Source: Sphaerisporangium rubeum
Lineage (GTDB): Bacteria > Actinomycetota > Actinomycetes > Streptosporangiales > Streptosporangiaceae
Assembly (NCBI RefSeq): GCF_014207705.1
Contig: NZ_JACHIU010000001.1
Coordinates: forward strand, 1,922,001-1,986,000
Direction of reading: 5' to 3'
Length of the DNA stretch: 64,000 nt
Positions 35,605-45,163 of this stretch are shown in pieces. The position numbers were made by a program, and so were the translations under genes. Under the pieces are notes generated by a model. That model was not told the DNA's origin. It ran no database searches and saw nothing but the letters and a program-made list of their open reading frames with translations. Every line of letters begins with the position of its first letter. Positions within the stretch are counted from its first letter, which is position 1.

Positions 35605-36267
35605 GTGCTTGTGGGGGACCTGTCGGCATTGCTCGGGGCTGTTCCGGTGCCGTTGGGGGCATGGGAGCGCAGGGCGGCGTTCATGGTGCCCGGGGGCCGG
35701 GGCTCGGCGGAGGACGCCGCGCGGGTGGAGGGGGTCGCGGGGGCCGAGGTGCGGGCGAACGGGCTCCTGGTGATCGAGGTCGCGGTGCCGGGGGATCTGG
35801 TGCGGGAGGTCCTGTGCGCGCCGGGAGACCTCGGGGGCGGCGTGCGCGGCCCGGAGTGGGCCGACCATCCGCGTACCTGGGACAACCCCGGGTTCGTGGT
35901 GCGGTACGCGTACGTGCGGGCCGGAGCGGTGGGGCGGTGGGCCCGCGATCTCGGGGTGGAGCGGGCCGGGACCGGGGTGGGGGAGGGGTTCCCCGGCCAT
36001 GCGCTGGACGGTGCGGCGGACCGGCGGGTCCTGCGCGTGCTGGGGGAGGTGTTCAGCCGGCGGGAGAAGGGTGAGGTGGGGGCGGCGTACCTGGAGCGGC
36101 TGGCGGGGGCCTACCACGACGCGTTCGAGCGTGCCTCCGCGCTGCCGCGGGGGGACGAGGCGGCGTCCGTCGTCCATGTGGCGCGGGTGGGGATGGCCCG
36201 GGCGGTGCGGCGGGTGCTGGGGGAAGGTATGGCCGCATTGGGGGTGACGCCCCCGGAGAGGATATGA
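35605..36267 (+). CDS. ArgS-related DALR anticodon-binding-like protein (NrtL type)
   Basis: A 220-residue protein. The C-terminal 110 residues have the DALR anticodon-binding fold of arginyl-tRNA synthetase (NPGFVVRYAYVRAGAVGRWA at the start, DEAASVVHVARVGMARAVRR at the end), but no synthetase catalytic core is present. In many actinobacteria a protein of this kind stands directly upstream of lysA, as here. It may bind RNA; its actual role is not known. GTG at 35605. The sequence is extremely G-rich on this strand. Confidence 0.7.
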   Translation: MLVGDLSALLGAVPVPLGAWERRAAFMVPGGRGSAEDAARVEGVAGAEVRANGLLVIEVAVPGDLVREVLCAPGDLGGGVRGPEWADHPRTWDNPGFVVRYAYVRAGAVGRWARDLGVERAGTGVGEGFPGHALDGAADRRVLRVLGEVFSRREKGEVGAAYLERLAGAYHDAFERASALPRGDEAASVVHVARVGMARAVRRVLGEGMAALGVTPPERI

Positions 36268-36390
36268 AACGGTCATTCATTGGCAAAGAGGACGCCGCTG
36301 TCATCCGTGGCGTGAAGATCTTCCGGGGTGGCGTCTCGCAGGGTGGTCATCGGGCGCGGGGGGATCAGGGGGTCGGATAGCCTCGTTCGG

Positions 36391-37773
36391 GTGAGTCGAT
36401 TCGCCCATCCTGCCGGGGACCGGCATGCCGAGGTGCTGCCGGAAGACAGGCCGCCTCAGGCTCCCAGCGATCTCAATGTGCTCATTCCCGCTATTTGGCC
36501 GCGAACGTCCGCACGGGTGGACGGGGCCGTCACGGTCGCGGGGGTGGACGTCAGGGATCTGGCGCGGGAGTACGGGACGCCGTTGTACGTCCTGGACGAG
36601 GACGATTTCCGGTCCCGGTGCCGTGACTACCGGTCGGCGTTCCCCGATGACGACGTCTACTACGCCGGCAAGGCCTTCCTGTGCAAAGAGGTGGCCCGCT
36701 GGGTCGACCAGGAAGGGCTCGGACTGGACGTGTGCAGCGGCGGCGAGCTGGCCGTCGCGCTGAGCGTCGGGTTCCCGGCCGAGCGCATCGCGCTGCACGG
36801 CAACAACAAGTCGTACGCCGAGCTTGAGCGCGCGCTGCGTGCGGGGGTCGGCCGCATCGTGGTGGACTCGTTCGACGAGATCGCCAGGGTCGGGTACATC
36901 GCCGAGCGGCTCGATGTGCGGGCCAAGGTGCAGCTGCGCATCACCACCGGCGTCGAGGCCCACACCCACGAGTTCATCGCCACCGCGCACGACGACCAGA
37001 AGTTCGGCCTGTCGCTGAACAGCGGCGCCGCGGCCGAGGCGGTGCGCCGGGTGCTGGCCCTGCCGCAGCTCGAACTGGTCGGCCTGCACTCCCACATCGG
37101 GTCCCAGATCTTCGACACGGCCGGCTTCGAGGTCGCGGCCCGCCGGCTCGCCGTCCTGCTCACCCAGATCAAGGACGAGCACGGCGTCGTGCTGCCGGAG
37201 CTCGACCTCGGCGGCGGGTACGGCATCGCGTACGTCGAGGGTGACGACGCGCCGGACATCAAGGTCGTCGCCGACTCCCTGCGCCAGATCGTGGCGCGCA
37301 TCTGCACCGACGCGGGCCTGCCGGTCCCTCGTCTCACCGTGGAGCCGGGCCGCGCCATCTCAGGGCCCGGCGGCGTCACGGTGTACGAGGTCGGCACGGT
37401 CAAGGACGTCGAGGGCATCCGCTCGTACGTCAGCGTGGACGGCGGCATGAGCGACAACCTGCGCACCGCGCTGTACGGCGCCGACTACACCTGCGTGCTC
37501 GCCTCGCGGGTCAGCGACGCGCCACCGGCCTTGTCGCGGGTCGTCGGCAAGCACTGCGAGAGCGGTGACATCGTGGTCCGCGACGTGTGGCTGCCGGCCG
37601 ACCTCGCGCCGGGTGACCTGCTCGCCGTCCCTGCCACCGGCGCGTACTGCCGGTCGCTGGCGCACAACTACAACTACCTGCCGAAGCCGGCGGTCGTCGC
37701 GGTCCGGGACGGCAAGGCGCGTGTGATCATGCACAGGGAGACCGAGGACGATCTGCTGAGGGGACAAGTGTGA
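36391..37773 (+). CDS. lysA: Diaminopimelate decarboxylase
   Basis: A 460-residue PLP enzyme for the last step of lysine synthesis. The PLP lysine lies in [13 protein letters not shown]; other fold-type III motifs are [32 protein letters not shown] and the active-site CESGD from the partner subunit. GTG at 36391 gives the start [19 protein letters not shown], matching the N-terminus of actinobacterial LysA proteins, so the longer upstream extension is rejected. Its stop overlaps hom by GTGA, giving a coupled lysine/threonine branch operon. Confidence 0.96.
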   Translation: MSRFAHPAGDRHAEVLPEDRPPQAPSDLNVLIPAIWPRTSARVDGAVTVAGVDVRDLAREYGTPLYVLDEDDFRSRCRDYRSAFPDDDVYYAGKAFLCKEVARWVDQEGLGLDVCSGGELAVALSVGFPAERIALHGNNKSYAELERALRAGVGRIVVDSFDEIARVGYIAERLDVRAKVQLRITTGVEAHTHEFIATAHDDQKFGLSLNSGAAAEAVRRVLALPQLELVGLHSHIGSQIFDTAGFEVAARRLAVLLTQIKDEHGVVLPELDLGGGYGIAYVEGDDAPDIKVVADSLRQIVARICTDAGLPVPRLTVEPGRAISGPGGVTVYEVGTVKDVEGIRSYVSVDGGMSDNLRTALYGADYTCVLASRVSDAPPALSRVVGKHCESGDIVVRDVWLPADLAPGDLLAVPATGAYCRSLAHNYNYLPKPAVVAVRDGKARVIMHRETEDDLLRGQV

Positions 37774-39128
37774 AACCCGCCGAGACCTCCCCCGCGACCG
37801 GCCGCGGCCGGCACGAGAAGACCCGTGACCCCGACGCGCCGCTGAGGGTCGCGCTCCTCGGCTGCGGCGTCGTCGGCTCGCAGGTCGTGCGCCTGATGCA
37901 CGAGCAGGCCGACGACCTCGCCGCACGCATCGGCGCGCCGCTGGAGCTCGCCGGGGTGGCGGTGCGGCGCCTCGCGCGCAAACGCGACGGCGACGTGGAC
38001 CCCGCGCTGCTCACCACCGACGCCGAAGGCCTGGTGACCAGGGACGACGTCGACATCGTGATCGAGGTGATCGGCGGCATCGAGCCCGCGCGCGGCCTGA
38101 TCCTGTCGGCGCTCGGCGGCGGCAAGTCGGTGGTCACCGCCAACAAGGCCCTGCTCGCCGAGGACGGCGCCACCGTGCACGGCGCGGCCAAGCGGCACGG
38201 CACCGACCTGTACTACGAGGCCAGTGTGGCGGGGGCCATCCCGCTGCTGCGTCCGCTGCGCGAGTCGCTGGCGGGTGACCGCGTGCACCGCGTGCTCGGC
38301 ATCGTCAACGGCACCACCAACTACATCCTCGACAAGATGGACTCCACCGGCGCGTCGTTCACCGACGCGCTCGAGGAGGCCCAGGCCCTCGGGTACGCCG
38401 AGGCCGACCCCACGGCCGACGTCGAGGGCTTCGACGCCGCCGCCAAGGCCGCGATCCTCGCCGGGCTGGCGTTCCACAGCCGTGTGACCGCCGCCGATGT
38501 GCACCGCGAAGGCATCACCGAGATCACCGCCACCGACGTCGCCAGTGCCAAGGCCATGGGGTACGTCATCAAGCTGCTGGCGATCTGCGCGCGTTCGGAC
38601 GACGGCCGCTCGGTCGGCGTGCGGGTGCACCCCGCGATGATCCCGCGCAGCCACCCGCTGGCCGGGGTGCGGGAGGCGTACAACGCGGTGTTCGTCGAGG
38701 CCGAGTCCGGCGGCCAGCTCATGTTCTACGGCAAGGGGGCCGGCGGCGCGCCGACGGCGTCCGCCGTCCTCGGCGACCTCGTCGCCGTGGCGCGCAACCG
38801 CATCGCCGGCACGCACGGCCCCCAGGAGTCCACGTACGCCGACCTGCCGGTCCACCCCATGGGGGAGACCGTCACCCGCTGCCACGTCTCCCTCGACGTG
38901 GACGACAAACCCGGTGTGCTGGCCCGCGTGGCCGACATGTTCGCCAAGCAGGACGTCTCCATCCAGACCGTGCGCCAGGAGGGCCGGGGCCAGGACGCGC
39001 AGCTCGTCCTCGTCACCCACCGGGCCACCGACGCCGCGCTGACGGCGACCATCGAAGGTCTGCGCGAGCTCGACATCGTGCGCGGCGTGCCGAGCGTCAT
39101 GCGGGTGGAAGGGGATGAGACCCCCTGA
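37770..39128 (+). CDS. hom: Homoserine dehydrogenase
   Basis: A 452-residue enzyme reducing aspartate semialdehyde to homoserine, the branch point to threonine and methionine. The NAD(P) loop is [14 protein letters not shown], catalytic-domain motifs are [10 protein letters not shown] and [11 protein letters not shown], and the conserved [14 protein letters not shown] segment is present. A C-terminal ACT domain (about 370-445, [20 protein letters not shown]) suggests threonine feedback control. GTG at 37770 overlaps lysA. Normally thrC follows directly; here three glycosyltransferase genes intervene. Confidence 0.96.
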   Translation: MKPAETSPATGRGRHEKTRDPDAPLRVALLGCGVVGSQVVRLMHEQADDLAARIGAPLELAGVAVRRLARKRDGDVDPALLTTDAEGLVTRDDVDIVIEVIGGIEPARGLILSALGGGKSVVTANKALLAEDGATVHGAAKRHGTDLYYEASVAGAIPLLRPLRESLAGDRVHRVLGIVNGTTNYILDKMDSTGASFTDALEEAQALGYAEADPTADVEGFDAAAKAAILAGLAFHSRVTAADVHREGITEITATDVASAKAMGYVIKLLAICARSDDGRSVGVRVHPAMIPRSHPLAGVREAYNAVFVEAESGGQLMFYGKGAGGAPTASAVLGDLVAVARNRIAGTHGPQESTYADLPVHPMGETVTRCHVSLDVDDKPGVLARVADMFAKQDVSIQTVRQEGRGQDAQLVLVTHRATDAALTATIEGLRELDIVRGVPSVMRVEGDETP

Positions 39129-39187
39129 TCTGTACGGGACGTGTACGGTCTGTCCCGGCATGACCCTGGTTCCGGGAGGGTTGGACG

Positions 39188-40300
39188 TTGGCAGAGGGTG
39201 ACCCCGCACCGCTCGGCTATGTACGGACGCCGGCGGCGGCACCGGCCGATCTCGCCTTCGACGGCGGCCGGCCCGTGGTGGCCGGTGAGGTCGTCGAACC
39301 GCCGCTCACCTCGGCGGACGTGGTGCGGCTCCGGCCGTACGAAGGTCTGCGGGTGCGGTGGCCCGCCGACCGGCACGCGGTGCTCGACACCGTGCTCGAC
39401 ACAATGCTCCGGCTCGCCGCGGCGGGGGTGCCGCTGTACGCGGACGAGGTGCCGGCGTGGGTGAAGGAAGCGGACGCCGAGCTCTCGGGTCTGCTGACGT
39501 CGTGGGGTCCCTCCCTTGCGGACCCCTCGGTGCGGTCGGTGCGTGATCTGCGGCGCGAGGAGCACAGCGTGCGGCTGCGGCGGCACGCGTCGCGTCGGCC
39601 GGTCGCGCGCTCGGTGAGCGTGGTGATGTGCAGCAAGCGGTCCTATCTGCTGGCCGGCGCGCTGGAGCAGATCGCGCGGCAGCGGCACGTGGACGTCGAG
39701 CTGCTGCTGGGGCTGCACGGGGTGACGGCCTCGCATCCTGAGGTGCGAGCGGCGCTTGCGGGCTTCCCGCGGCCGCTGACCGTCGTCGAGGCGGACGCCG
39801 CGACGCCGTTCGGGGAAGTGCTGCGGGACGTCACCGCGCGCGCCTCTGGGGACGATCTGGCCAAGTGGGACGACGACGACTGGTACTCGCCCGAGCACAT
39901 CGCCGACATGGCGCTGGCGCGCGAGTACTCCGGGGCCGACATCGTGGGGACGGCGGCAGAGTTCTTCTACCTGGAGCCGCTGGACCTGACGGTGCGGCGG
40001 ACCGACTACACCAGCGAGGTGTTCTCCGACCACGTGGCCGGGGGGACGATCTTCGTGTCCCGCGAGCGGTACCAGGACGTCGGGGGGTTCGAGGGGGTCG
40101 TCCGAGGGGTGGACTCCACGTTCCTCAAGAACGCGCACGCCGCCGGCGCGCGGATCTACCGTTCGCAGGGCCTCGGGTACGTGCTGCGCCGCTCACTCGC
40201 CGAGGACCACACGTGGCGCCTTCCCCTCGCGCACTTCCTGCGGGTCGCGACCAACCAGTGGCGCGGCTTCCGTCCGAGCCGGATCCTGGAAGCCTCATGA
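39188..40300 (+). CDS. GT2-like glycosyltransferase
   Basis: A 370-residue protein. An N-terminal domain of about 120 residues has no recognised motif (PPLTSADVVRLRPYEGLRVR). A GT-A type domain follows, starting SVSVVMCSKRSYLLAGALEQ, with the acidic metal/sugar-nucleotide motif DDLAKWDDDDWYSPEHI and a later acceptor-side segment VSRERYQDVGGFE. There is no membrane helix. The start is TTG at 39188, with ggagg upstream. It lies 59 bp after hom with no terminator seen, so it may ride on the lysA-hom transcript, and it overlaps the next GT by ATGA. The acceptor is unknown; a surface or teichoic-type glycan is likely. Confidence 0.8.
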   Translation: MAEGDPAPLGYVRTPAAAPADLAFDGGRPVVAGEVVEPPLTSADVVRLRPYEGLRVRWPADRHAVLDTVLDTMLRLAAAGVPLYADEVPAWVKEADAELSGLLTSWGPSLADPSVRSVRDLRREEHSVRLRRHASRRPVARSVSVVMCSKRSYLLAGALEQIARQRHVDVELLLGLHGVTASHPEVRAALAGFPRPLTVVEADAATPFGEVLRDVTARASGDDLAKWDDDDWYSPEHIADMALAREYSGADIVGTAAEFFYLEPLDLTVRRTDYTSEVFSDHVAGGTIFVSRERYQDVGGFEGVVRGVDSTFLKNAHAAGARIYRSQGLGYVLRRSLAEDHTWRLPLAHFLRVATNQWRGFRPSRILEAS

Positions 40301-42021
40301 CCTCTCGCGTTCTCGCCGGCTCGTCCGGCGATTCCGGTGCCGTGGCGCCTTCCGGCTCGACCGCACGTGACGCCGCCGCCGTGCCGCGGGTCCGTGGCAA
40401 CGACTACACCGTGCTCGACCCGCCGGCGCTCGGCGGCTTCACCCCCACGTCGCGGGTCAGCGTGGTCATCCCCGCCTACAACGGCCAGGAGGCGCTCGAT
40501 CTGGTGCTCGCGGGGCTCGCCGCGCAGACGTACCCGGCGGAGCTGACCGAGGTCGTCGTGGTGGACAACGGCAGCGATCCGGCGCTGCGCCTGCCGGAGA
40601 TCCGGCCTGCCGGGACGCGGCTGATAACCTGCGCCACACCGGGACGGGCCGACGCGCGCAACGCGGGGCTCGCGGCGTCCACGGGGGACGTCGTGCACTG
40701 GCTGGACGCCGACGTGATCCCCGATCGGCATGAGGTCGAGGCGCACATGCGGTGGCACCACACCGCGCCGTACCTGGTGGTGACCGGCTATCTGCGGTTC
40801 ACCACCGCCGCGTTTCCGTCCCCTGAGGTGGTGGCGTCGGCCGGGGACCTCGCGGAGCTGTTCGAGCCCGCCGAGCCGCATGAGTGGCTGGTCGAGCTGG
40901 TGAACCGCACCAACGGGCTCACCGAGGCGGCCGGGAGGGCTTTCAGCCTGCACGTGGGTGGGGCCACGTCGGTGGGGCGGGTGCTGCTCGACCGGGCCGG
41001 GCCCATGGACGTGGACCTCGTGCTGGGGCAGGACACCGAGATGGGGTACCGGCTGGGGCAGGCCGGCGCGGTGTTCGTGCCTGAGCCGCTGGCGCGCGGA
41101 TATCACCTCGGTCCTTCCATGCGGATGCGGGACAAGAAGCCGATCGACCGGGTGAGTCACGCGACGGTCGCCGACCGGGTGCCGGCGTACCGGTGGTTGC
41201 GGGGGCATCCGGCGCGGCAGTGGAAGGTGCCGTACCTGGAGGTGGTGGTCGAGGCCGCCGGGTACGAGGACACGCGGGCCACGGTGGACGCGGTGCTCGC
41301 GGGGACGGTGCCTGATGTGTCGGTGCTGGTCGTGGGACCGTGGGAGGGGCTCGCCGCTGAGCGGCGTGCGCCGTTGAAGGATCCGGCGCTCGATCTGGTG
41401 CTCGTGCGGGGGCACTACGCGTATGAGGGACGGGTTCGGCTGGTCGAGTCGGCGGCGTCGCGGGGTGCGCCGTTCCGGTTGTGCCTGCCGGCGGGGTGGG
41501 TGCCGGGGGAGGACACCCTGGCGCGGCTGCTCGATCTCGCTGTGGACGACGGTCACGGGCTGGTGAGTGTGCTGCTGGCCGAGTCACCTGAGGGGCTGGT
41601 CACGGCGCGTCTGGAGCGGTGTGCCGCCTTCTCGCGAGCGTCGATCATCACGTCCGGTGATCTTGACGATGTCGTGGACGACGTCTTCGGGAGTTTGTGG
41701 ATGGACGGGGAGACCTGGGGGTTCGTGCCGGCCGGGTCCGCCGCGCCGATCAAGGGTCGCCGTGCGGCTTATCGGTCGCGTCTCGAGGCCGAGGCCGAGA
41801 TCGCCAGGCTGACCAAGGAGACCGAGCGGCTACGCGGCCAGATCGCCAAGTGGCGGGACGAGTCGGCCAGGTGGCGCAAGTCGGCTGTCGACCTTCGTCG
41901 CGAGGTCGGCACGTTGCGCCGCGAGATCGGCGCCTTGAAGTCCAGCCGCATCCGTACCGTCATCAAGCGCATCTCCGTACGCCTTCCCCGCCGTCCCGGG
42001 GACGCGCAACCGCTGCCGTAG
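40297..42021 (+). CDS. GT2 family glycosyltransferase with C-terminal coiled coil
   Basis: A 574-residue protein. The GT2 domain runs over about residues 55-330: RVSVVIPAYNGQEALDLVLA, VVVVDNGSDPALRLPEI, the D-x-D motif in VVHWLDADVIPDRHE, and QDTEMGYRLGQAG on the acceptor side. A middle region of about 190 residues follows, then a strong charged coiled coil at about 500-560 (EAEAEIARLTKETERLRGQI) and a basic tail that may bind membrane. The pre-domain signature NDYTVLDPPALGGFTP recurs in the convergent GT at 42.1 kb, so the two are paralogs. It is coupled by ATGA to the previous GT. Confidence 0.88.
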   Translation: MTSRVLAGSSGDSGAVAPSGSTARDAAAVPRVRGNDYTVLDPPALGGFTPTSRVSVVIPAYNGQEALDLVLAGLAAQTYPAELTEVVVVDNGSDPALRLPEIRPAGTRLITCATPGRADARNAGLAASTGDVVHWLDADVIPDRHEVEAHMRWHHTAPYLVVTGYLRFTTAAFPSPEVVASAGDLAELFEPAEPHEWLVELVNRTNGLTEAAGRAFSLHVGGATSVGRVLLDRAGPMDVDLVLGQDTEMGYRLGQAGAVFVPEPLARGYHLGPSMRMRDKKPIDRVSHATVADRVPAYRWLRGHPARQWKVPYLEVVVEAAGYEDTRATVDAVLAGTVPDVSVLVVGPWEGLAAERRAPLKDPALDLVLVRGHYAYEGRVRLVESAASRGAPFRLCLPAGWVPGEDTLARLLDLAVDDGHGLVSVLLAESPEGLVTARLERCAAFSRASIITSGDLDDVVDDVFGSLWMDGETWGFVPAGSAAPIKGRRAAYRSRLEAEAEIARLTKETERLRGQIAKWRDESARWRKSAVDLRREVGTLRREIGALKSSRIRTVIKRISVRLPRRPGDAQPLP

Positions 42022-42022
42022 C

Positions 42023-42091
42023 GGCCGGTCGGCCGCCGTACGGTGGCGCCGGATTCGCCGTACCGCGTCCGGCCGCGCCGGCGCCGAAAAG
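42023..42091 (+). repeat. Dispersed ~65-bp repeat, copy B
   Basis: It starts directly after the GT2 stop, between convergent genes, as copy A does at 18.7 kb. The stem gtacggtg (42038-42045) with cgccgtac (42056-42063) keeps pairing although both sides differ from copy A (g-c replaced by a-t at the same level). The second part, ccggccgcgccggcgccg, is also conserved. Confidence 0.6.
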
Positions 42092-42140
42092 CGCACGGGG
42101 TGGTGCGGGAGGGGGTGGTGCCGCAGTCGGGTGGGGGTGG

Positions 42141-43625
42141 TCAGCGGCCTCGGAGGGGGAGGCGGAAGCGGCGGGGCTTGGGGGTGGACGAGGGGGGTGG
42201 GGTGTGCTGCTGGGGGGGTGTGGACGGCTGGGGTTGTTTCTTGGGGGGCCAGAAGGTGGTGGCGGCGTGGTGGGTGGTGCCGTGGGTTTCCTCGATGGTC
42301 TCGTCCAGGGAGCCGGAGGTGAGGGCTCTGGCGCGGTTCACGGCGTCGGTGCGTTCGAGGCGGGAGGTTCTGCCGTCGGGGTGGGTGGTGGTCAGGAGGC
42401 CGGCTCGGGTCTCGGTGACGACCTTGATCATGGACTGGAGGGTGGTCCTGGCCAGGGGGATGTCCACGGGGCCGGTGTAGCGGTAGGGGACGGGGGCCGG
42501 GTCTGAGGTGGGGGCCGTGGTGAGGTGGACCGACGGGTCGTGGCGGAAGTGTTCCTGGATGAGGCGCAGTTCCAGGGACGGGTCGCCGAGCACGGGGTGG
42601 CGGGAGTCTCCCGGCCAGGGGGCCACGAGGGTGACGCGCACGTCGGGGAGGGTGCCGGTGAGCGCGGCGGTGACGGCCTGGCGGACCTGGGGTTCGGTGG
42701 CGTGGGTCGCGTCGAGGACGACCTCGACGTACGGCACGAGCCAGCGGCGGCCGGGCTCCTTGCGCAGGTCGCGGCGCAGGGGGACACGATGGGCCAGGTA
42801 GGGGGTGACGACGCGCACGATCGTGTCGCCGTCGACGCGCTGAGCCGGCAGGCCGAGGTGCACGGCGCGCGCCTCGGGGTCGGGGACGAAGACGGCGCCG
42901 CTCATGGCGAGGCGGTACGCGAACTCGGTGTCCTGGCCCCGCCGCACCTCGGGGTCGAAACCGCCGACACGGTGGAACAGCGCACGGCGGAACGACACGG
43001 TGGGCCCGGTGCACACGTGGTACGGGTTCTTGCTGGCCCGCAGCCCGTCCAGCCGCCGTATCGTCGCCTCGGTGGAACTCGGCACGGCACGTTCCATGTC
43101 GAAGAGCGAGCCGAGGTCCCCGGCGGCGACGGCCGCGTGCACCTGGCCGGGGGTGAGCGGCGGCTCCTCGGCGAAGACCTTCCCGCCGATGGTGACCACC
43201 TGGTCGGTGAGGTGGTGCCACCGCATCAGGGCCTCGATGTGCTCACGGCAGATCACCATGTCGCCGTCCAGCCGCTGCACGACGTCACCGGACGCGGCCG
43301 CCACGCCGGTGTTCAGCGCGTGCGAGGCCCCCCAGCCGCCGGCAGGCGCGGCGACCAGCCGGGTCCCCGGCGGCCGGATCCCGGGGAGGCGCAGCGGCGG
43401 CGCGCTGCCGTCGTCCACGACGACGACCTCCATGAGCTCCGCCGGGTACGTCTGCGCGGCCAGCGACGCGAGGGTGAGGTCGAGCCGGTCCTGGTGGCCG
43501 TGCGCGGGGACGACGACGCTGACGGTCAGCGACGGCGTCCAGGCGCCGAGCGGCGGCGGGGTCAGCGGGGAGTAGTCGTTGTGGCGGATCCTCGGCCGGC
43601 CCGCGACCCCGTTGGTGTCTGCCAT
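42141..43625 (-). CDS. GT2 family glycosyltransferase
   Basis: A 494-residue paralog of the convergent GT2. It shares the lead-in NDYSPLTPPPLGAWTP and then SLTVSVVVPAHGHQDRLDLT, VVVVDDGSAPPLRLPGI, the D-x-D motif in VVQRLDGDMVICREH and the acceptor-side RRGQDTEFAYRLAMSG. The C-terminus is a Pro/Gln/Thr-rich, then basic tail (PKPRRFRLPLRGR), without the coiled coil of its paralog. ATG at 43625; the 40-residue upstream extension is not supported. It is transcribed against the threonine operon direction, so it breaks the hom-thrC transcript. Confidence 0.88.
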   Translation of the reverse strand: MADTNGVAGRPRIRHNDYSPLTPPPLGAWTPSLTVSVVVPAHGHQDRLDLTLASLAAQTYPAELMEVVVVDDGSAPPLRLPGIRPPGTRLVAAPAGGWGASHALNTGVAAASGDVVQRLDGDMVICREHIEALMRWHHLTDQVVTIGGKVFAEEPPLTPGQVHAAVAAGDLGSLFDMERAVPSSTEATIRRLDGLRASKNPYHVCTGPTVSFRRALFHRVGGFDPEVRRGQDTEFAYRLAMSGAVFVPDPEARAVHLGLPAQRVDGDTIVRVVTPYLAHRVPLRRDLRKEPGRRWLVPYVEVVLDATHATEPQVRQAVTAALTGTLPDVRVTLVAPWPGDSRHPVLGDPSLELRLIQEHFRHDPSVHLTTAPTSDPAPVPYRYTGPVDIPLARTTLQSMIKVVTETRAGLLTTTHPDGRTSRLERTDAVNRARALTSGSLDETIEETHGTTHHAATTFWPPKKQPQPSTPPQQHTPPPSSTPKPRRFRLPLRGR

Positions 43626-43955
43626 GGGTGGAAGATCCTCGTCTCCTTCGGCACCACGCGGCGGTTCCTTTCCCCGCCGGTCGATTAAAAATCCGGGAGA
43701 TCCGCATTCCCCGTTCCCGGAGCGAGGAAACGACTCTAGCCGCACAGCCTGGGAGGTTCATGAGAGCGGTCCGTGCCGGCGGCCGGAACAGCTGCCCCGG
43801 GTCCGGCGAGATCGCCGGGCAAATGTGATTTCACCCTGTGGACAGAACGCGCGCCACGCCGTTGCGTCACCGTAGACTCGGTGTCCTGATACCGCTGTCA
43901 TACGCGGTGTCCGCGAACGTCCACAGGGCCGCCGCCTTCACGGCGCTTTTTCGTC
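43626..43955 (+). promoter_or_regulatory. thrC upstream region: promoter and possible attenuator
   Basis: The 445 bp between the minus-strand GT and thrC hold no gene. A -10-like TAGACT lies at 43873-43878. Downstream, a small stem accgc/gcggt (43891-43908) and then a five-pair stem cgccg/cggcg (43930-43945) run straight into TTTTT (43947-43951). That is an intrinsic-terminator shape, rare in such GC-rich DNA, about 120 bp before the thrC start. Confidence 0.4.
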
Positions 43956-44070
43956 CTCATCCGAACGGCACGAAGAAGACGGTTCCCTGTGCGGCGCCGT
44001 GGCCGCCGTGACGTGCGGAACCATGACGATCCCCGTCCGTGCGAGCAGGGCCGGGGCAGGAGGAGCGGCG

Positions 44071-45129
44071 ATGTTGACGGCGTGGCGTGGCCTGATCGAG
44101 GAGTACCGTGACCGGCTTCCCGTCACCACGACGACGCCGGTGGTCACGCTGCTGGAGGGTGGCACGCCGCTGCTCCCGGCCCGGCGCGTGTCCGCGCTCA
44201 CCGGCTGCGACGTCCACCTGAAGGTCGAAGGGCTCAACCCCACCGGCAGCTTCAAGGACCGCGGCATGACGGTGGCCATCAGCAAGGCCCTGGAGGAAGG
44301 CGCCAAGGCCGTCATCTGCGCCTCCACCGGCAACACCAGCGCCTCCGCCGCGGCGTACGCCGTGCGGGCCGGCCTGACCTGCGCCGTCCTCGTGCCGCGC
44401 GGCAAGATCGCGATGGGCAAGCTGGCGCAGGCGCTCGTGCACGGCGCCAAGCTGATCCAGGTCGACGGCTCGTTCGACGACTGTCTCGACATGACGCGCA
44501 AGCTCGCGGAGAACTACCCGATCGCGCTGGTCAACTCGGTCAACCCGCACCGCCTGCAGGGTCAGAAGACCGCCGCGTTCGAGGTCGTCGACGCGCTCGG
44601 CGACGCGCCGGACATCCACTGCATACCGGTCGGCAACGCCGGCAACATCACGGCCTACTGGATGGGTTACAAGGAGTACGCCGCGGACGGCCGCGCGACC
44701 CGCGCGCCGCGCATGCTCGGCTTCCAGGCCAGCGGCGCCGCGCCGATCGTCGGCGGCGCGCCGGTGACCCATCCCCACACGATCGCCACCGCGATCCGCA
44801 TCGGCAACCCCGCCTCGTGGAAGCTCGCCGAGGCCGCGCGCGACGAGTCAGGTGGCGACATCCAGGCGGTCACCGACCGGCAGATCGCCGCGGCGTACAA
44901 GCTGCTCGCGCAGGAAGAAGGCGTGTTCGTCGAGCTGGCGTCCGCGGCGAGCGTCGCGGGGCTGCTCCAGGCGCAGGAGCGCGGCATGCTGCGTCCCGGT
45001 CAGCGCGTGGTGTGCACGGTGACGGGGAACGGCCTGAAGGACCCCGACTGGGCGATCTCCGGCGCTCCGACGCCGCTGACCATCCCGGTGGACGCCTTCG
45101 CCGCGGCGAGCGCGCTCGAACTGGCCTGA
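44071..45129 (+). CDS. thrC: Threonine synthase
   Basis: A 352-residue PLP enzyme turning O-phosphohomoserine into threonine. The PLP lysine is in [11 protein letters not shown], the phosphate loop is [11 protein letters not shown] and the later glycine-rich loop is [20 protein letters not shown] at 44071 with AGGAGG upstream is the true start; the 24-residue longer frame is not needed and this gives the family length. It is followed by thrB after 34 bp. In related genomes it follows hom directly; here it starts its own transcript behind a possible attenuator. Confidence 0.96.
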   Translation: MLTAWRGLIEEYRDRLPVTTTTPVVTLLEGGTPLLPARRVSALTGCDVHLKVEGLNPTGSFKDRGMTVAISKALEEGAKAVICASTGNTSASAAAYAVRAGLTCAVLVPRGKIAMGKLAQALVHGAKLIQVDGSFDDCLDMTRKLAENYPIALVNSVNPHRLQGQKTAAFEVVDALGDAPDIHCIPVGNAGNITAYWMGYKEYAADGRATRAPRMLGFQASGAAPIVGGAPVTHPHTIATAIRIGNPASWKLAEAARDESGGDIQAVTDRQIAAAYKLLAQEEGVFVELASAASVAGLLQAQERGMLRPGQRVVCTVTGNGLKDPDWAISGAPTPLTIPVDAFAAASALELA

Positions 45130-45163
45130 CGCCGAACGGCATCTTCTCCGCGGAGGGAAACGC

